This document shows positions 24,393 to 33,676 of a DNA stretch of 64,000 nucleotides, piece by piece; position 1 is the stretch's first letter; each line of letters opens with the position of its first letter. This stretch comes from Flavobacterium praedii (GTDB taxonomy: Bacteria; Bacteroidota; Bacteroidia; Flavobacteriales; Flavobacteriaceae): NCBI RefSeq assembly GCF_026810365.1, contig NZ_CP113948.1:810001-874000 (forward strand), given 5' to 3'. The notes below the pieces were generated by a model, which was given only the letters and a program-made list of their open reading frames with translations, ran no database searches and had not been told where the DNA came from. A program made the translations under genes and the position numbers.

Positions 24393-24511
24393 GCGTGAGT
24401 GATAGAAGCTAGCTACCGAAGTAGCGCGGATAGCACGACCCCATTAAGAAAAAGAGCCGAATAAGCGTTGCTATAAGTTGGCTCTTTTTCTTAATGGGGT
24501 CACGCCCAAAT
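24393..24511 (+). ncRNA. Structured RNA candidate, copy 2 of 3 (Flavo-1-like)
   Basis: It opens GCGTGAGTGATAGAAG, contains AGCACGACC and closes TCACGCCCAAAT. The ends pair as GCGTGA/TCACGC. The inner stem is 20 bp and perfect: it starts CCCCATTAAGAAAAAG (24439-24458) and its complement ends at 24499. A small hairpin GCTACCGAAGTAGC lies between. The element stands just beyond the end of the MFS gene. Confidence 0.6.
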
Positions 24512-24540
24512 ATAGCTTAAATTGTCGCTGAAGTAGGTTA

Positions 24541-25758
24541 TTATTTTTGCTCGTGCTGTATCATTTTGTTGAGCCAAATGCCGCAAAGTAATGCTAAGAT
24601 TCCAAGGCTTCCCATTATAAACCAATTGACAAAATAACCAAAATGAGCAATGATTTCGAGTCCCGTTTTTGAACTGGCAATGTGTGCCAAACTGAAACTC
24701 ATGGTGTAAAGTCCCATATATTGACCTTCTTGCCCTTTTGGTGCTCGGTTGATGGCAACAGCATTGGCGAAAGGGAAGGAAAATATTTCGCCCAAAGTAA
24801 GTAATACAATGCTGATGACTAAAATACCTACCCAAGAATCGAATAACAAAATGTAATATCCTGCCGCAATGCATAAGGAGCCATAGCCGATGTTCTTGAT
24901 TTTGTTGGCTTTTTTGCGTTCCAATCTACTGACGATAGGCATTTCTAAAAGGAAAACCAATAGTCCGTTGACGGAAAGGAGCAGACCGGTTTGGAATTCG
25001 CTTAAGCCAAATTTCTCATGATGGTATAAAGGAAGTGTGGTGAATATTTGGAAAAAAACCATCGCGGTGATAAAACTGATGAACAACAGCAACCAAAAAG
25101 GTTTGTCTTTGTAAATGGGTTTTGGGATGGTTTTGGTCGCAGCATCCTCTATGGCAATTGGGATTCTCTTTTTCTCTTTGATGTAAAAGGCAAATATCAA
25201 AATCGCAATGATGCAGGAACTTCCATCGACCCAAAAGAGACCGCGATATCCCATCCCTAAAATAATCAACCCGCCTAATGTGGGACCGGCCGTAAAACCC
25301 AGATTGACTGCCAATCGTACTAGGGATAGGGCTCGAACTCTGTTTTCGGGTTTTGCATACACGCTCAGGGAAACGAACATGGCGGGGCGAAACATATCAG
25401 AAATGGCCATGATGATAAACATACCAATACACAATCCCCAAAAAGAGGTGATGTATTGCAGGATAAAAAACAGTATTCCGCTCGTAAAAAGGCTGAAAAT
25501 CATGATTTTATAAAATCCAATCTTATCGGTCAATTTACCTCCTAGCCAAGAACCCAGCATAGATCCCAAGCCAAAGGCGACCATAATCCATCCCACTTCG
25601 CCATAGGTAAAGTGTAAATTTTCTTTTAAATATTTGGATAAAAACGGCAGCACCATCGTACCCGCTCTGTTGACAAAAGTGATTAAAGCCAGTATCCAGA
25701 CTTCACGTGTGAATCCTTTGAAATTGTTGATGTAGCGACCGAGAGCAGTTTTGAGCAT
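24541..25758 (-). CDS. MFS transporter (multidrug-efflux type)
   Basis: A 405-residue protein with 12 hydrophobic segments split by a cytoplasmic loop at about 195-215 (KEKKRIPIAIEDAATK). The signature loop between spans 2 and 3 reads GGKLTDKIGFYKIMIF, a variant of the MFS motif GxxxDrxGrk. LAVNLGFTAGPTLGGLI in span 5 resembles the antiporter motif C of drug-efflux members. It is probably a proton-coupled exporter of small molecules; the substrate is unknown. It is a single gene. Confidence 0.9.
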   Translation of the reverse strand: MLKTALGRYINNFKGFTREVWILALITFVNRAGTMVLPFLSKYLKENLHFTYGEVGWIMVAFGLGSMLGSWLGGKLTDKIGFYKIMIFSLFTSGILFFILQYITSFWGLCIGMFIIMAISDMFRPAMFVSLSVYAKPENRVRALSLVRLAVNLGFTAGPTLGGLIILGMGYRGLFWVDGSSCIIAILIFAFYIKEKKRIPIAIEDAATKTIPKPIYKDKPFWLLLFISFITAMVFFQIFTTLPLYHHEKFGLSEFQTGLLLSVNGLLVFLLEMPIVSRLERKKANKIKNIGYGSLCIAAGYYILLFDSWVGILVISIVLLTLGEIFSFPFANAVAINRAPKGQEGQYMGLYTMSFSLAHIASSKTGLEIIAHFGYFVNWFIMGSLGILALLCGIWLNKMIQHEQK

Positions 25759-25829
25759 GTAGTAAATTATTATATAGCAAATCTACAAAGTTTTTTAGGA
25801 GCTATTTCCAGCTATACACTGCAAATGTA

Positions 25830-25961
25830 TTCACTGAACACAAAAAAAAATAAAAGCAAGTGAAGTAATCTTTTTATTTTTAAAGAAAAAATAAAAAGGA
25901 TTTTCGTTTCAAACGAAGTTCACTGAACTCCAATGAAAATAAATTTTAAGTGAAGTAATCT
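25830..25961. repeat. Pair of imperfect 42-bp repeats in an intergenic region
   Basis: TTCACTGAAC followed at a similar distance by AAGTGAAGTAATCT occurs at 25830-25871 and again at 25919-25961. Within each unit TTCACT and AGTGAA are complementary, so each can form a hairpin. They lie between the MFS start and the DUF1684 gene on the other strand, so they may lie in either promoter region. The rest of this 304-base gap shows nothing else. Confidence 0.5.
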
Positions 25962-26062
25962 GGGCTAGAGAGATATTTATTGTATTTCAAGATATTTGTT
26001 TCTCTAAATATAAACTTTGTAGCTTTCCAACTTTAAACTATTTTTGTTTAAAATTTTAAAAT

Positions 26063-26665
26063 ATGAGAGTTATACTGACTTTGGTTCTATTGACATTATT
26101 TAATGTAGACTTTGCCCAAGAAAAATTTGATGTGGCGGTTGTCGAAAAATTTCAAAAAGAGCTGAATGCTGAATATGCAGATGCCAAGACAAGTCCACTG
26201 TTAGCTGAAGATTTAGCTCGTTTCAAGGCGCTGGATTTTTATCCTATAAATGAAAAAGCTTTTGTGGTTGCTCAATTCATCAGAACTGAGAACGAAAAAC
26301 CGTTTGAAATGCCAACTTCAACAACCAGAAAGCCAATGTATGTGAAATATGGGGAAGCTCGTTTTCAGATGGAAGGAAAAGAGTTCAAACTGAATATTTA
26401 TCGTAATATTGAACTCTCCAAAAAAGAGGAATACAAAGACTATTTGTTTTTACCCTTTTCGGATTTGACCTCCGGTAAAGAGAGTTACATAGGAGGAAAG
26501 TATATTGACTTGAAAATACCATCTGGAAACACGATTGTTATTGATTTTAATTTATCCTACAATCCTTATTGTGCTTACAGCCCTAAATATTCTTGTCCAA
26601 AAGTACCTTTGGAAAACGATTTAGGAATCGAAATCAAAGCGGGAGTAAAGAAGTTCCATGATTAA
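26063..26665 (+). CDS. DUF1684 family secreted protein
   Basis: A 200-residue protein with a signal peptide (MRVILTLVLLTLFNVDFAQ). The core strands MYVKYGEARFQMEGKEFKLNIYRN and FLPFSDLTSGKESYIGGKYIDL, followed by the end motif NLSYNPYCAYSPKYSCPKVP, are diagnostic of DUF1684. The conserved Tyr and Cys residues near the end suggest a binding or enzymatic site, but no reaction is known. The stop overlaps the TatD gene start by one base (TAATG). Confidence 0.9.
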   Translation: MRVILTLVLLTLFNVDFAQEKFDVAVVEKFQKELNAEYADAKTSPLLAEDLARFKALDFYPINEKAFVVAQFIRTENEKPFEMPTSTTRKPMYVKYGEARFQMEGKEFKLNIYRNIELSKKEEYKDYLFLPFSDLTSGKESYIGGKYIDLKIPSGNTIVIDFNLSYNPYCAYSPKYSCPKVPLENDLGIEIKAGVKKFHD

Positions 26666-27318
26666 TGAAATATTTTAATTTACATACTCATCATTTTACG
26701 AATCAGGACACGGTTTTAGAACTCGTTAATCAATATCCGCATGAATTTGATGCAACTATTCCGTTTTATTCAATTGGGATACATCCTTGGTATATCGATG
26801 AACAAAGATTGGAGGCTGATTTGGAAATCATTGAAAATAAATTGCAGGAACCCAATTGTCTCGCTCTAGGCGAATGTGGATTGGACAAGCGCGTAGAGAT
26901 TCCGCTTGAATTGCAACAAATGGTTTTTGAAAAACAATTGCTTTTAGCACAAAAACAGAATAAACCTGTTGTAATCCATTGTGTGGCGGCATTTCAAGAA
27001 GTAATTGCTACCAAGAAACGTTTGAAAATTACAGTTCCGATGATTATTCATGGTTTTTCAAAAAACAAACAAGTGGCTAAGGAAATGATTGATAATGGAT
27101 TTTATATTTCGTTTGGTAAATATTTAATGCGCAATCCAGAATTGAAAGAAGTTTTCGAAACTATACCCAATGATCGATTTTTTCTCGAAACCGATACTTT
27201 GGAAGAAGGAATCGAAGAAGTGTATGCGTTGGCAGCCCGATATAAAAAATGGGACATAGATGAAATACAACAACAAATACAACGTAATTTTGCAGCAGTT
27301 TTTAAAAAGCAACTTTAA
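26665..27318 (+). CDS. TatD-family metal-dependent hydrolase
   Basis: A 217-residue protein. The first metal motif His-x-His is present as NLHTHHF. LALGECGLDKR carries the conserved Glu. PVVIHCVAAF and MIIHGFSKN supply further His ligands, and FFLETDT has the last Asp. The fold is a TIM barrel of the amidohydrolase superfamily; relatives act as DNases or phosphodiesterases. It is short for TatD (about 260). It is second in an operon of DUF1684, TatD and tcdA. Confidence 0.9.
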   Translation: MKYFNLHTHHFTNQDTVLELVNQYPHEFDATIPFYSIGIHPWYIDEQRLEADLEIIENKLQEPNCLALGECGLDKRVEIPLELQQMVFEKQLLLAQKQNKPVVIHCVAAFQEVIATKKRLKITVPMIIHGFSKNKQVAKEMIDNGFYISFGKYLMRNPELKEVFETIPNDRFFLETDTLEEGIEEVYALAARYKKWDIDEIQQQIQRNFAAVFKKQL

Positions 27319-27341
27319 GAAATAAAATAAAAAGAATTAAT

Positions 27342-28058
27342 ATGGCAGAGTGGACAGAAAGAGCCGAACTATTATTTAAAAAAGAAGGATTACAAAATTT
27401 ACAGAATGCCCACGTAATGGTCGTAGGGCTTGGCGGAGTGGGGTCTTTTGCAGCCGAATTTTTGGCTAGAGCAGGAGTGGGAACAATGACCATTGTAGAC
27501 GGAGATGTGGTTGATATTACCAATATCAACAGACAATTACCCGCTTTGCATTCAACAGTGGGACAACCTAAAGTGGACGTTGTAGGAGATCGATTGATGG
27601 ATATCAATCCCAAATTGAATTTGATACGAATAAAAGAGTTTCTTTCGCCAGAGCGCGCTTTTGAAATTGTTACGGATGAATATGATTATGTTTTAGATTG
27701 TATAGATAGCGTTACGCCAAAATTAAATTTAATCATTGCAGCCAAAAGAAAACGTGTAAGAATTTTAAGCAGTATGGGAGCGGGAGGAAAAATGGAAGCT
27801 TCTAAAGTAAAAGTTACTGATATTTCTAAAACAATCAATTGTTATTTTGCCAAAACCATCAGAAAGCGTTTGAAAAAAGAAAAAATTAATAAAGTGAAAG
27901 TGGTTTTTTCGTCTGAAATTCAAGATGAATCCAGTCTAAAAATGACTGATGGTTCCAATTTTAAAAAATCTTTCTACGGAACCAATAGCTATATGCCAGG
28001 TTTATTTGGTTTATATGCTGCAGAAACGGTAATTCGCTATTTGCTTAAGAAAGAATAA
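27342..28058 (+). CDS. tcdA: tRNA threonylcarbamoyladenosine dehydratase
   Basis: A 238-residue E1-like protein. The ATP site VMVVGLGGVGSFAAEFLARAG is followed by TIVDGDVVDITNINRQ, whose Asn-Arg-Gln is the usual nucleotide contact, and LDCIDSVTPKLNLI. It lacks the C-terminal ubiquitin-fold parts of MoeB/ThiF, as in TcdA (CsdL). It cyclises t6A37 to ct6A in tRNAs using ATP. It starts 23 bases after TatD. Confidence 0.93.
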   Translation: MAEWTERAELLFKKEGLQNLQNAHVMVVGLGGVGSFAAEFLARAGVGTMTIVDGDVVDITNINRQLPALHSTVGQPKVDVVGDRLMDINPKLNLIRIKEFLSPERAFEIVTDEYDYVLDCIDSVTPKLNLIIAAKRKRVRILSSMGAGGKMEASKVKVTDISKTINCYFAKTIRKRLKKEKINKVKVVFSSEIQDESSLKMTDGSNFKKSFYGTNSYMPGLFGLYAAETVIRYLLKKE

Positions 28059-28200
28059 AAAGTTTACATTGTTTAAGAGTTTAAAAAGTTTAAGGTTGGG
28101 CTAAAACTAAATTTCAGAGAATGTTTTACCAATGTTAAACGACTTTCATTAAACAATTTGAAACTAAATAAAACTTTAAACAATTTAAACTAAAATTTTA

Positions 28201-28854
28201 ATGATACAAACCGTAATTTTCGACATGGATGGTGTAATTGTTGATACAGAACTCGTACATCGTTATGCGTATTACCAACAATTTGGCGAACTCAATATTG
28301 AAGTTCCAGAAGAAATGTACACATCTTTCACAGGATTATCAACTCGCAATACTTTTCAGAAATTGAAAGAGCATTTTCAGCTAGAAAAAGATGTAGAAGA
28401 TTTGATTTTGAGAAAAAGATCTATTTTTAATAATGCTTTCGATAGCAAAGAAGACTTGGCTTTACTGGAAGGGGTGGAGCATTTAATTAAAGATTTTCAT
28501 CAAAACGGGATGCAGTTGATTGTGGCTTCATCGGCTTCTAAAGTGACTATTGATCGGGTTTTTCGTCGATTTGATTTACACCAATATTTTACCCATATCG
28601 TAAGTGGTGAAGATTTTCCAAAATCAAAACCACATCCTGCTATTTTTGAGCATGCGGCTTCATTATCTATTGCACCAAAAGAAAATTGTATCGTAATTGA
28701 GGATAGTACCAATGGTGTAAAAGCAGCTAAAGCTGCTGGTATATTCTGCGTTGGATACAATAGTTTTCATTCAAAAGATCAAGATTTAGTATTGGCTGAT
28801 GTGGTAGTAAATCATTTTAATGAATTGAATTTTGAAATTGTTTCGAAATACTAA
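28201..28854 (+). CDS. HAD-superfamily phosphatase (beta-phosphoglucomutase-like)
   Basis: A 217-residue protein with motif I FDMDGVIVDTE (nucleophile Asp8), a helical cap (about 17-80), motif II IVASSAS, motif III Lys in FPKSKPHP and motif IV VIEDSTNGVKAA. This is the layout of the subfamily IA group holding sugar-phosphate phosphatases and beta-phosphoglucomutase. The exact substrate is not given by the sequence. It stands alone after a 142-base gap of short GTTTAAA-type repeats. Confidence 0.9.
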   Translation: MIQTVIFDMDGVIVDTELVHRYAYYQQFGELNIEVPEEMYTSFTGLSTRNTFQKLKEHFQLEKDVEDLILRKRSIFNNAFDSKEDLALLEGVEHLIKDFHQNGMQLIVASSASKVTIDRVFRRFDLHQYFTHIVSGEDFPKSKPHPAIFEHAASLSIAPKENCIVIEDSTNGVKAAKAAGIFCVGYNSFHSKDQDLVLADVVVNHFNELNFEIVSKY

Positions 28855-28878
28855 ATCTGAATTAAGATATAATTAACA

Positions 28879-28906
28879 TTTGGCACTTTCTGAATTTGTA
28901 AATTTG
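28879..28906 (+). promoter_or_regulatory. Near-consensus Bacteroidota promoter of the DUF2911 gene
   Basis: TTTG (28879-28882), 16 bases, then TAAATTTG (28899-28906). This matches the -33 TTTG and -7 TAnnTTTG pair. The ATG is 22 bases downstream. Confidence 0.7.
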
Positions 28907-28928
28907 AGCAATTACTTAAACCAATAAC

Positions 28929-29774
28929 ATGAAAAAAATATGTATTGCTATAGCTTTTATTATAGCTCCTTTTATTTCTGAGGCTCAATTGAAAACACCT
29001 CAAGCAAGTCCAAAAGCCACTGTTTTCCAAACTGTAGGATTAACAGATGTTGAAATTGTTTATTGTAGACCGGCCGCAAGAGGTAGAGCCGTTTTTGGAA
29101 ACTTAGTCCCATTTGGGAAAATTTGGAGAACTGGAGCCAATGAAAATACAACGATTTCATTTAGTGAAGATGTTGTCATCGATGGTAAAACCTTGCCAAA
29201 AGGGAAGTATGCTTTGTACACGATTCCCAAAATTGAAAGTTGGGAAGTAATTTTTTATTCCACTACAAACAATTGGGGAAATCCAGAAGTTTGGAATGAA
29301 GCAAATGTTGTACTTAGAACTACTGTGAAAGAAGAATCTTTGCCAAAAGCGGTAGAAAGTTTTACTATTGGTATAAATAGTCTGGATGCTAATTTCGCTT
29401 ATTTGGATATGGCGTGGGAGAATTCTTCAGTTTCTATGAAATTTGAAGTTCCAACTCAAAAAGTAACTCTTGCCAATATCGAAAAAGCTCTAGCAGGGCC
29501 TACATCTGGAGATTTCTTTTCGGCAGCACAATATATTTTTCAATCGAATGGAGATAATACAAAAGCTTTATCTTATGTGAATAAAGCATTAGATATGAGC
29601 TCTGATAAACCATTTTGGTATAACAGATTGAAATCATTGATTCAAGCCAAATTGGGAGACAAAAAAGGGGCTATTGAAACAGCTAATCTTTCTCTTGCAG
29701 CTGCTGAAGTGGCAAAAAATCAAGATTATGTAAAAATGAATAGAGAAAGTATCGCTGAATGGAGTAAAAAATAG
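28929..29774 (+). CDS. DUF2911 family secreted protein
   Basis: A 281-residue protein with a signal peptide (MKKICIAIAFIIAPFISEAQ). The DUF2911 domain spans about 25-165, with VEIVYCRPAARGRAVFG, IWRTGANENTTISFS and GKYALYTIPK, a beta sandwich. Residues about 175-281 form helical repeats with tetratricopeptide character (ALSYVNKALDMSSDKPFWYN). It probably acts in the periplasm; function is unknown. A strong promoter precedes it and a terminator follows. Confidence 0.92.
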   Translation: MKKICIAIAFIIAPFISEAQLKTPQASPKATVFQTVGLTDVEIVYCRPAARGRAVFGNLVPFGKIWRTGANENTTISFSEDVVIDGKTLPKGKYALYTIPKIESWEVIFYSTTNNWGNPEVWNEANVVLRTTVKEESLPKAVESFTIGINSLDANFAYLDMAWENSSVSMKFEVPTQKVTLANIEKALAGPTSGDFFSAAQYIFQSNGDNTKALSYVNKALDMSSDKPFWYNRLKSLIQAKLGDKKGAIETANLSLAAAEVAKNQDYVKMNRESIAEWSKK

Positions 29775-29842
29775 TTATTTTTTCAATGTAGAATGAATAG
29801 TTAGTAAGTTTGTTTTGAAACTTTACGATTGTTATTAAACTG

Positions 29843-29884
29843 AAATACCCCCAAAAAGGAAGATGCTTTTGGGGGTATTTTTAT
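29843..29884 (+). terminator. Terminator of the DUF2911 gene
   Basis: The arms AAATACCCCCAAAA and CTTTTGGGGGTATTT are followed by a T-run. It is a strong hairpin 70 bases past the stop. Confidence 0.88.
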
Positions 29885-30133
29885 GAATAAAAATCAAGTA
29901 TAAGGTATTAGAGCATGTATCGGGTATCCAATCAATATAATAGATTATTTCATTTATTTTTATGAAAGATTTTAATTATGCTTTTTAGAAAAGTATGAAA
30001 TGATAAATTGTATTATTTGTATATACTATATTCTATTTTAATAAATTATAGCCTCTTTACTATAAATGGTATTAAAGAACTTTTTGTATTGAATATGAAA
30101 AGAAGTTTTTAACTTTATATTCAAAATAATAAA

Positions 30134-30169
30134 CCAAAAATGGGTTTGATTGCTCAAACCCATTTTTGG
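30134..30169 (-). terminator. Terminator of the NrfD/cytochrome operon
   Basis: Perfect 16-bp arms CCAAAAATGGGTTTGA and TCAAACCCATTTTTGG with a 4-base loop, 18 bases after the cytochrome stop. The 250 bases between this and the previous terminator hold no gene. Confidence 0.88.
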
Positions 30170-30187
30170 TATAAAATTATAATGATA

Positions 30188-30604
30188 CTATTTCATAGTT
30201 CTCATATAGGCAACAACAGCCCAAATTTCTGAATCACTTAATTTTTCTTTAAATGAAGGCATTGGTTTTCTACCTATTTTTGTTTTGTAGAACAATTCTC
30301 CATCAGACAATGATTGAAATTCTTTTGAAGAAAAATTACCACAACTAATATCAATTTTGTCCGCTTTTGTTCCATCACCAAGTCCTTTAACACCATGGCA
30401 AGATTTACAATCTTTTCCCCAAATGGCTTTTCCATCACTTATAGCTGTTGCATCTCCAGCTTTTACTGTACTTTTCTTGCTTGCATCAGCAGCAGGAACT
30501 TTCCATTCTTTACCTTTTGGTTTTGCTTGTGCATTACTAGTTTGAGTAAACATTAATACTGTTACTACGGCTATACCTAAAAGGATTTGTTTCAAATTTT
30601 TCAT
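30188..30604 (-). CDS. Periplasmic monoheme c-type cytochrome
   Basis: A 138-residue protein with a signal peptide ending TQTSNAQA, so it is soluble or loosely bound in the periplasm. One heme site, DCKSCHGVKGLGDG, and a candidate axial Met in GRKPMPSFKEKLSD, the class I pattern. The C-terminal helix is SEIWAVVAYMRTMK. It is last in the operon after the iron-sulfur, NrfD-like and anchored Ig-like proteins, so it is the likely acceptor that shuttles electrons away from the membrane module. Confidence 0.92.
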   Translation of the reverse strand: MKNLKQILLGIAVVTVLMFTQTSNAQAKPKGKEWKVPAADASKKSTVKAGDATAISDGKAIWGKDCKSCHGVKGLGDGTKADKIDISCGNFSSKEFQSLSDGELFYKTKIGRKPMPSFKEKLSDSEIWAVVAYMRTMK

Positions 30605-30632
30605 AATTGTAAATTTAATAGTTGTTTTAAAA

Positions 30633-31184
30633 TTAATTTTTATACTCTGTACCTAATCTTTTTATTCTAAACACTTGTATTACGGAGTAAATTAAATATC
30701 CCCATACTAGACCAATAGCTAATAAAGAGGAAACAATAAAATAGATTGGAGCTTCATCTCTTCCGGCTGAGATTGAACGTTCTTGTACATTTGAGTTATC
30801 ACTCACAACAATTTTACCCCAATTTACTTCAGCTCTTGCTTCAGTATTCATATAGTTTTCGTCGTCAGCTATTTTAGCAAATATAATCAATTTTCCGTTT
30901 CTAGATGGAATATCTTGAGGAATTTCAAAAGAAGCCACACCTGTAGAATCTGTAGCTACCTCTTCGCCTATGGGTAAATTACTGAATAAGCGCTTTACAG
31001 ATAAATTTACAGGTACTTCAGAAACTGGCTGTCCTTCAGATGTTACTAAAGCTTTGCAAATGTAAAGAGAATCCGCTTTTTCAAAAGTTAAGGTGATTTT
31101 TGCTACTTTATCTTGTGCATTTGAAATTGTTATAGCAAACAAAATCAATAAGCAAGTTGTCATAAAATATCTATATTTTTCCAT
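30633..31184 (-). CDS. Membrane-anchored periplasmic accessory protein
   Basis: A 183-residue protein with a signal peptide (to about residue 23), an all-beta, Ig-like domain (about 27-130, with VPVNLSVKRLF and DSTGVASFEIPQDIPSRNGK) and one C-terminal span (about 146-170, IYFIVSSLLAIGLVWGYLIYS) with a short basic tail. No heme or cysteine motif. It lies between the NrfD-like and cytochrome genes (7 and 28 base gaps) and probably helps assemble or dock the cytochrome. I know no named family. Confidence 0.75.
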   Translation of the reverse strand: MEKYRYFMTTCLLILFAITISNAQDKVAKITLTFEKADSLYICKALVTSEGQPVSEVPVNLSVKRLFSNLPIGEEVATDSTGVASFEIPQDIPSRNGKLIIFAKIADDENYMNTEARAEVNWGKIVVSDNSNVQERSISAGRDEAPIYFIVSSLLAIGLVWGYLIYSVIQVFRIKRLGTEYKN

Positions 31185-31191
31185 TTGGGAA

Positions 31192-32568
31192 TTATTTATA
31201 ATTAATGATTTCTTCTTTTCCTTCTAATTTTCCTTCCGCAACTTCCCATACAGATATGATTGGGAAAAATCTTGAGAACAAGGTTGTAATAAGCATGGTC
31301 CCGGCAATTGTTGCTGCTACTATAGTCATTTCAATCAAACTCGGTGTGTAATGTTTCCATGACGCTGGAACATCTTGTATAGGCAATAAAGGATGAGAGA
31401 GACCAGGTATTACAATCAAATAAAATTTAAACCAGCCTGCAATTAATACAGCGAGTGCTATAATTGTTAGCGGTAATGGTTTTCTCATTTTTTTGAACAT
31501 CGGCAAAACACTTGGTACCAAAATTCCAAAAAACACAACTGACCAATAAAAAAAGGCATTATTACCAACAAATAAATCCAATAAGTGATTGGCATGCAAA
31601 CCTGACATTTTATATGCAGGAACAAGATATTCATTGATGTTAAAGTAGGCATAAATTAATCCCATCAGTACCATTGCTTGACCTAATTTGTCAAAGTGCA
31701 TTTCTGTTAAATATTTTTCTAAATGGTATAATTTTCTAAAGGAAGAAATAGCGATAATCATTACTGCAACTGTTAATAAAGCAGAACCTGAAACAAAGTA
31801 GGCACCAAAATTAGTACTATCCCATTCTGGTCTTAAGGTTGTTGAGAAAAGCCATGCGCTTACTGTTCTTAATGCAATTCCTAAAGGAATTAGTAAAACG
31901 GTCAAAATAAGAACTGTTTTTTTAAGTATTTTCCATTGTTCTGCCGTGCCGTGCCAACCAAAAGAAAGAATGTCATACATTTTTAATTGCCATTTCGGAA
32001 GATTTTTCAAATGATTTTTGCAAGTTGATAGAGATGGTATTAATGCAATAAAAAGGACCAATACACAGGTTACAAAATAAGTCGCTACAACTATAATGTC
32101 CCAAACAATAGGAGATTGTATTCGTCCATATATAAATAAATGATGCAGTCTATCTGGACGTCCCATTGAAATCATTATGCAGATTCCAGCCATGGTTATA
32201 CTAGATAATGAAATCACATCTGCAATTCTAGAAAGAGGTCTGTACCATTCAAAATTCGTCAATTTTAATATTGCAGACATAAATACAGATGATAAACTTA
32301 AGGCTACTAAAAACAAAAAGTTGGAGATATAGATCCCCCACATGGTATAATCTCTTAAGCCAGTAGTAACATATTTACCCCTTGATTCTTGTAAATAATA
32401 GGCAACAACTCCTGCCAAGAATACTGCTGTTAGAAATGCAATCCATATTTTACCTGCTTTTCCAATCTTTTCAATTGGTCTGAGCAAGTCGTCTTTCATA
32501 ATCATATACTCTTCCTGGGTAAAGGTTTCGTATTTTGTTGATTCGGGTATATTTTTTTCTTCAGACAT
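31192..32568 (-). CDS. NrfD/PsrC-family quinol-interacting membrane subunit
   Basis: A 458-residue protein with about ten hydrophobic segments. Early motifs fit NrfD/PsrC: TGLRDYTMWGIYISNFLFLV, a helix ending in a Ser-rich turn, then SRIADVISLSSITMAG and SMGRPDRLHHLFIYGRIQSP, a stretch strongly conserved in alternative complex III and related NrfD subunits. It should oxidise or reduce menaquinol at the periplasmic side and exchange electrons with the iron-sulfur protein encoded 17 bases upstream. No catalytic molybdopterin subunit is encoded with it. Confidence 0.92.
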   Translation of the reverse strand: MSEEKNIPESTKYETFTQEEYMIMKDDLLRPIEKIGKAGKIWIAFLTAVFLAGVVAYYLQESRGKYVTTGLRDYTMWGIYISNFLFLVALSLSSVFMSAILKLTNFEWYRPLSRIADVISLSSITMAGICIMISMGRPDRLHHLFIYGRIQSPIVWDIIVVATYFVTCVLVLFIALIPSLSTCKNHLKNLPKWQLKMYDILSFGWHGTAEQWKILKKTVLILTVLLIPLGIALRTVSAWLFSTTLRPEWDSTNFGAYFVSGSALLTVAVMIIAISSFRKLYHLEKYLTEMHFDKLGQAMVLMGLIYAYFNINEYLVPAYKMSGLHANHLLDLFVGNNAFFYWSVVFFGILVPSVLPMFKKMRKPLPLTIIALAVLIAGWFKFYLIVIPGLSHPLLPIQDVPASWKHYTPSLIEMTIVAATIAGTMLITTLFSRFFPIISVWEVAEGKLEGKEEIINYK

Positions 32569-32585
32569 AATTTTCTTTTTAAAGA

Positions 32586-33521
32586 TTATTCTTTTGTGTT
32601 ATGTGCTTCGGTTGCATCTTCAAACGGGAAATTACGAGCAACTGGAGGAAGGTAGTATACACGTGGTTTTGTACCTAATTCTTCAAATTCACGATAAGCT
32701 CCTCTATCTTGTAGAAGTTTTTTCAGTCTGAAAGTGTCTTCACCATTGGTAACTACATCTTCTAATTCGTCACCATGAAGTATGGCACCATTTGGACATT
32801 CTACTACACAAGCAGGCAATAGCCCTTTAGAAGATCTGTCAGTACAGAAATCACATTTTGCAACAGTTCCTTCTTGTGCAAAAGGCGTAGTACAGTGGTT
32901 TGGATCCGAAGTGTCGTTTTTATGTTCTTCGGTAAATTTTAATTGTTCTGGTCTTCCAAAATTAAAAGTACGGGCAGAATATGGACAAGCAGCCATACAG
33001 AATTTACATCCTATGCAACGATCATAATCCATGGCAACTATTCCGTCAGAACGTTTATAGGTTGCGTCAACTGGACATACTTTTGTACAAGGTGGATTGT
33101 CACAATGGTAACACATAGTAGGGAACCAGTATGGAGATGTTAATTCTGAATCTTGCATCTTTTTTACCTTGATATACTCAATAGGCGCTAATATGTTATG
33201 CGCTTTTTGACAGCCTTCAATACATTTTCTTTCATTAGCACATTTTGCTAAATCAATAACACGTATGAATTTTTTACCTTCAACCCCTTGGCGAATTTCT
33301 TCTTTGGAAAAGTTATCATTTGAAGCATGATGATCAACATGTGAGCTATCAACCTCGATTAATTTTCCATCAGCTGTAAGTACTTTTACTTTTTTCCCGG
33401 TTTTTTCTTTATCATCACATGAAATAGTACTTACTACTGCTGTTCCTGCTAAAGCTACACTACCTAAAGCGCCAAGTTTTAGGAAATTCCTGCGGGACGA
33501 TTTGTTGTCTTCTTTTTCCAT
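32586..33521 (-). CDS. Tat-exported 4Fe-4S ferredoxin-type subunit (NrfC/PsrB-like)
   Basis: A 311-residue protein. The Tat signal SSRRNFLKLGALGSVALAG places it outside the inner membrane. Cysteine groups: KCANERKCIEGCQKAH, MCYHCDNPPCTKVCP, RCIGCKFCMAACP and KCDFCTD with ACVVECP, enough for four cubane clusters in the usual interleaved arrangement of DmsB/NrfC. First gene of the four-gene operon (iron-sulfur, NrfD-like, anchored protein, cytochrome c). It is the electron bridge between the NrfD-like protein and a cytochrome. Confidence 0.93.
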   Translation of the reverse strand: MEKEDNKSSRRNFLKLGALGSVALAGTAVVSTISCDDKEKTGKKVKVLTADGKLIEVDSSHVDHHASNDNFSKEEIRQGVEGKKFIRVIDLAKCANERKCIEGCQKAHNILAPIEYIKVKKMQDSELTSPYWFPTMCYHCDNPPCTKVCPVDATYKRSDGIVAMDYDRCIGCKFCMAACPYSARTFNFGRPEQLKFTEEHKNDTSDPNHCTTPFAQEGTVAKCDFCTDRSSKGLLPACVVECPNGAILHGDELEDVVTNGEDTFRLKKLLQDRGAYREFEELGTKPRVYYLPPVARNFPFEDATEAHNTKE

Positions 33522-33610
33522 CTTATTTCTATTTATATGTAAATAATTATTTCAAAACATTTGAAGATTTATGTTTTTGAAAAGGGATAATGATGCGGAG
33601 TTTTATAAAT

Positions 33611-33654
33611 AAAAAAGAGGATTACATATCGGGATGATATAAACCCTCTTTTAT
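33611..33654 (-). terminator. Terminator after the DUF5777 gene
   Basis: AAAAAAGAGG (33611-33620) pairs with CCTCTTTT (33644-33652), with A/T runs outside. It separates the barrel/monoheme unit from the iron-sulfur operon. Confidence 0.65.
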
Positions 33655-33676
33655 TAATAGTATTTTTAAAAACTGC

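Noticed and set aside
30188-33521. Alternative complex III operon
   Set aside because: ActA pentaheme, the large ActB-type protein and the second NrfD-like ActF are missing. Only one ferredoxin and one NrfD-type protein are present.
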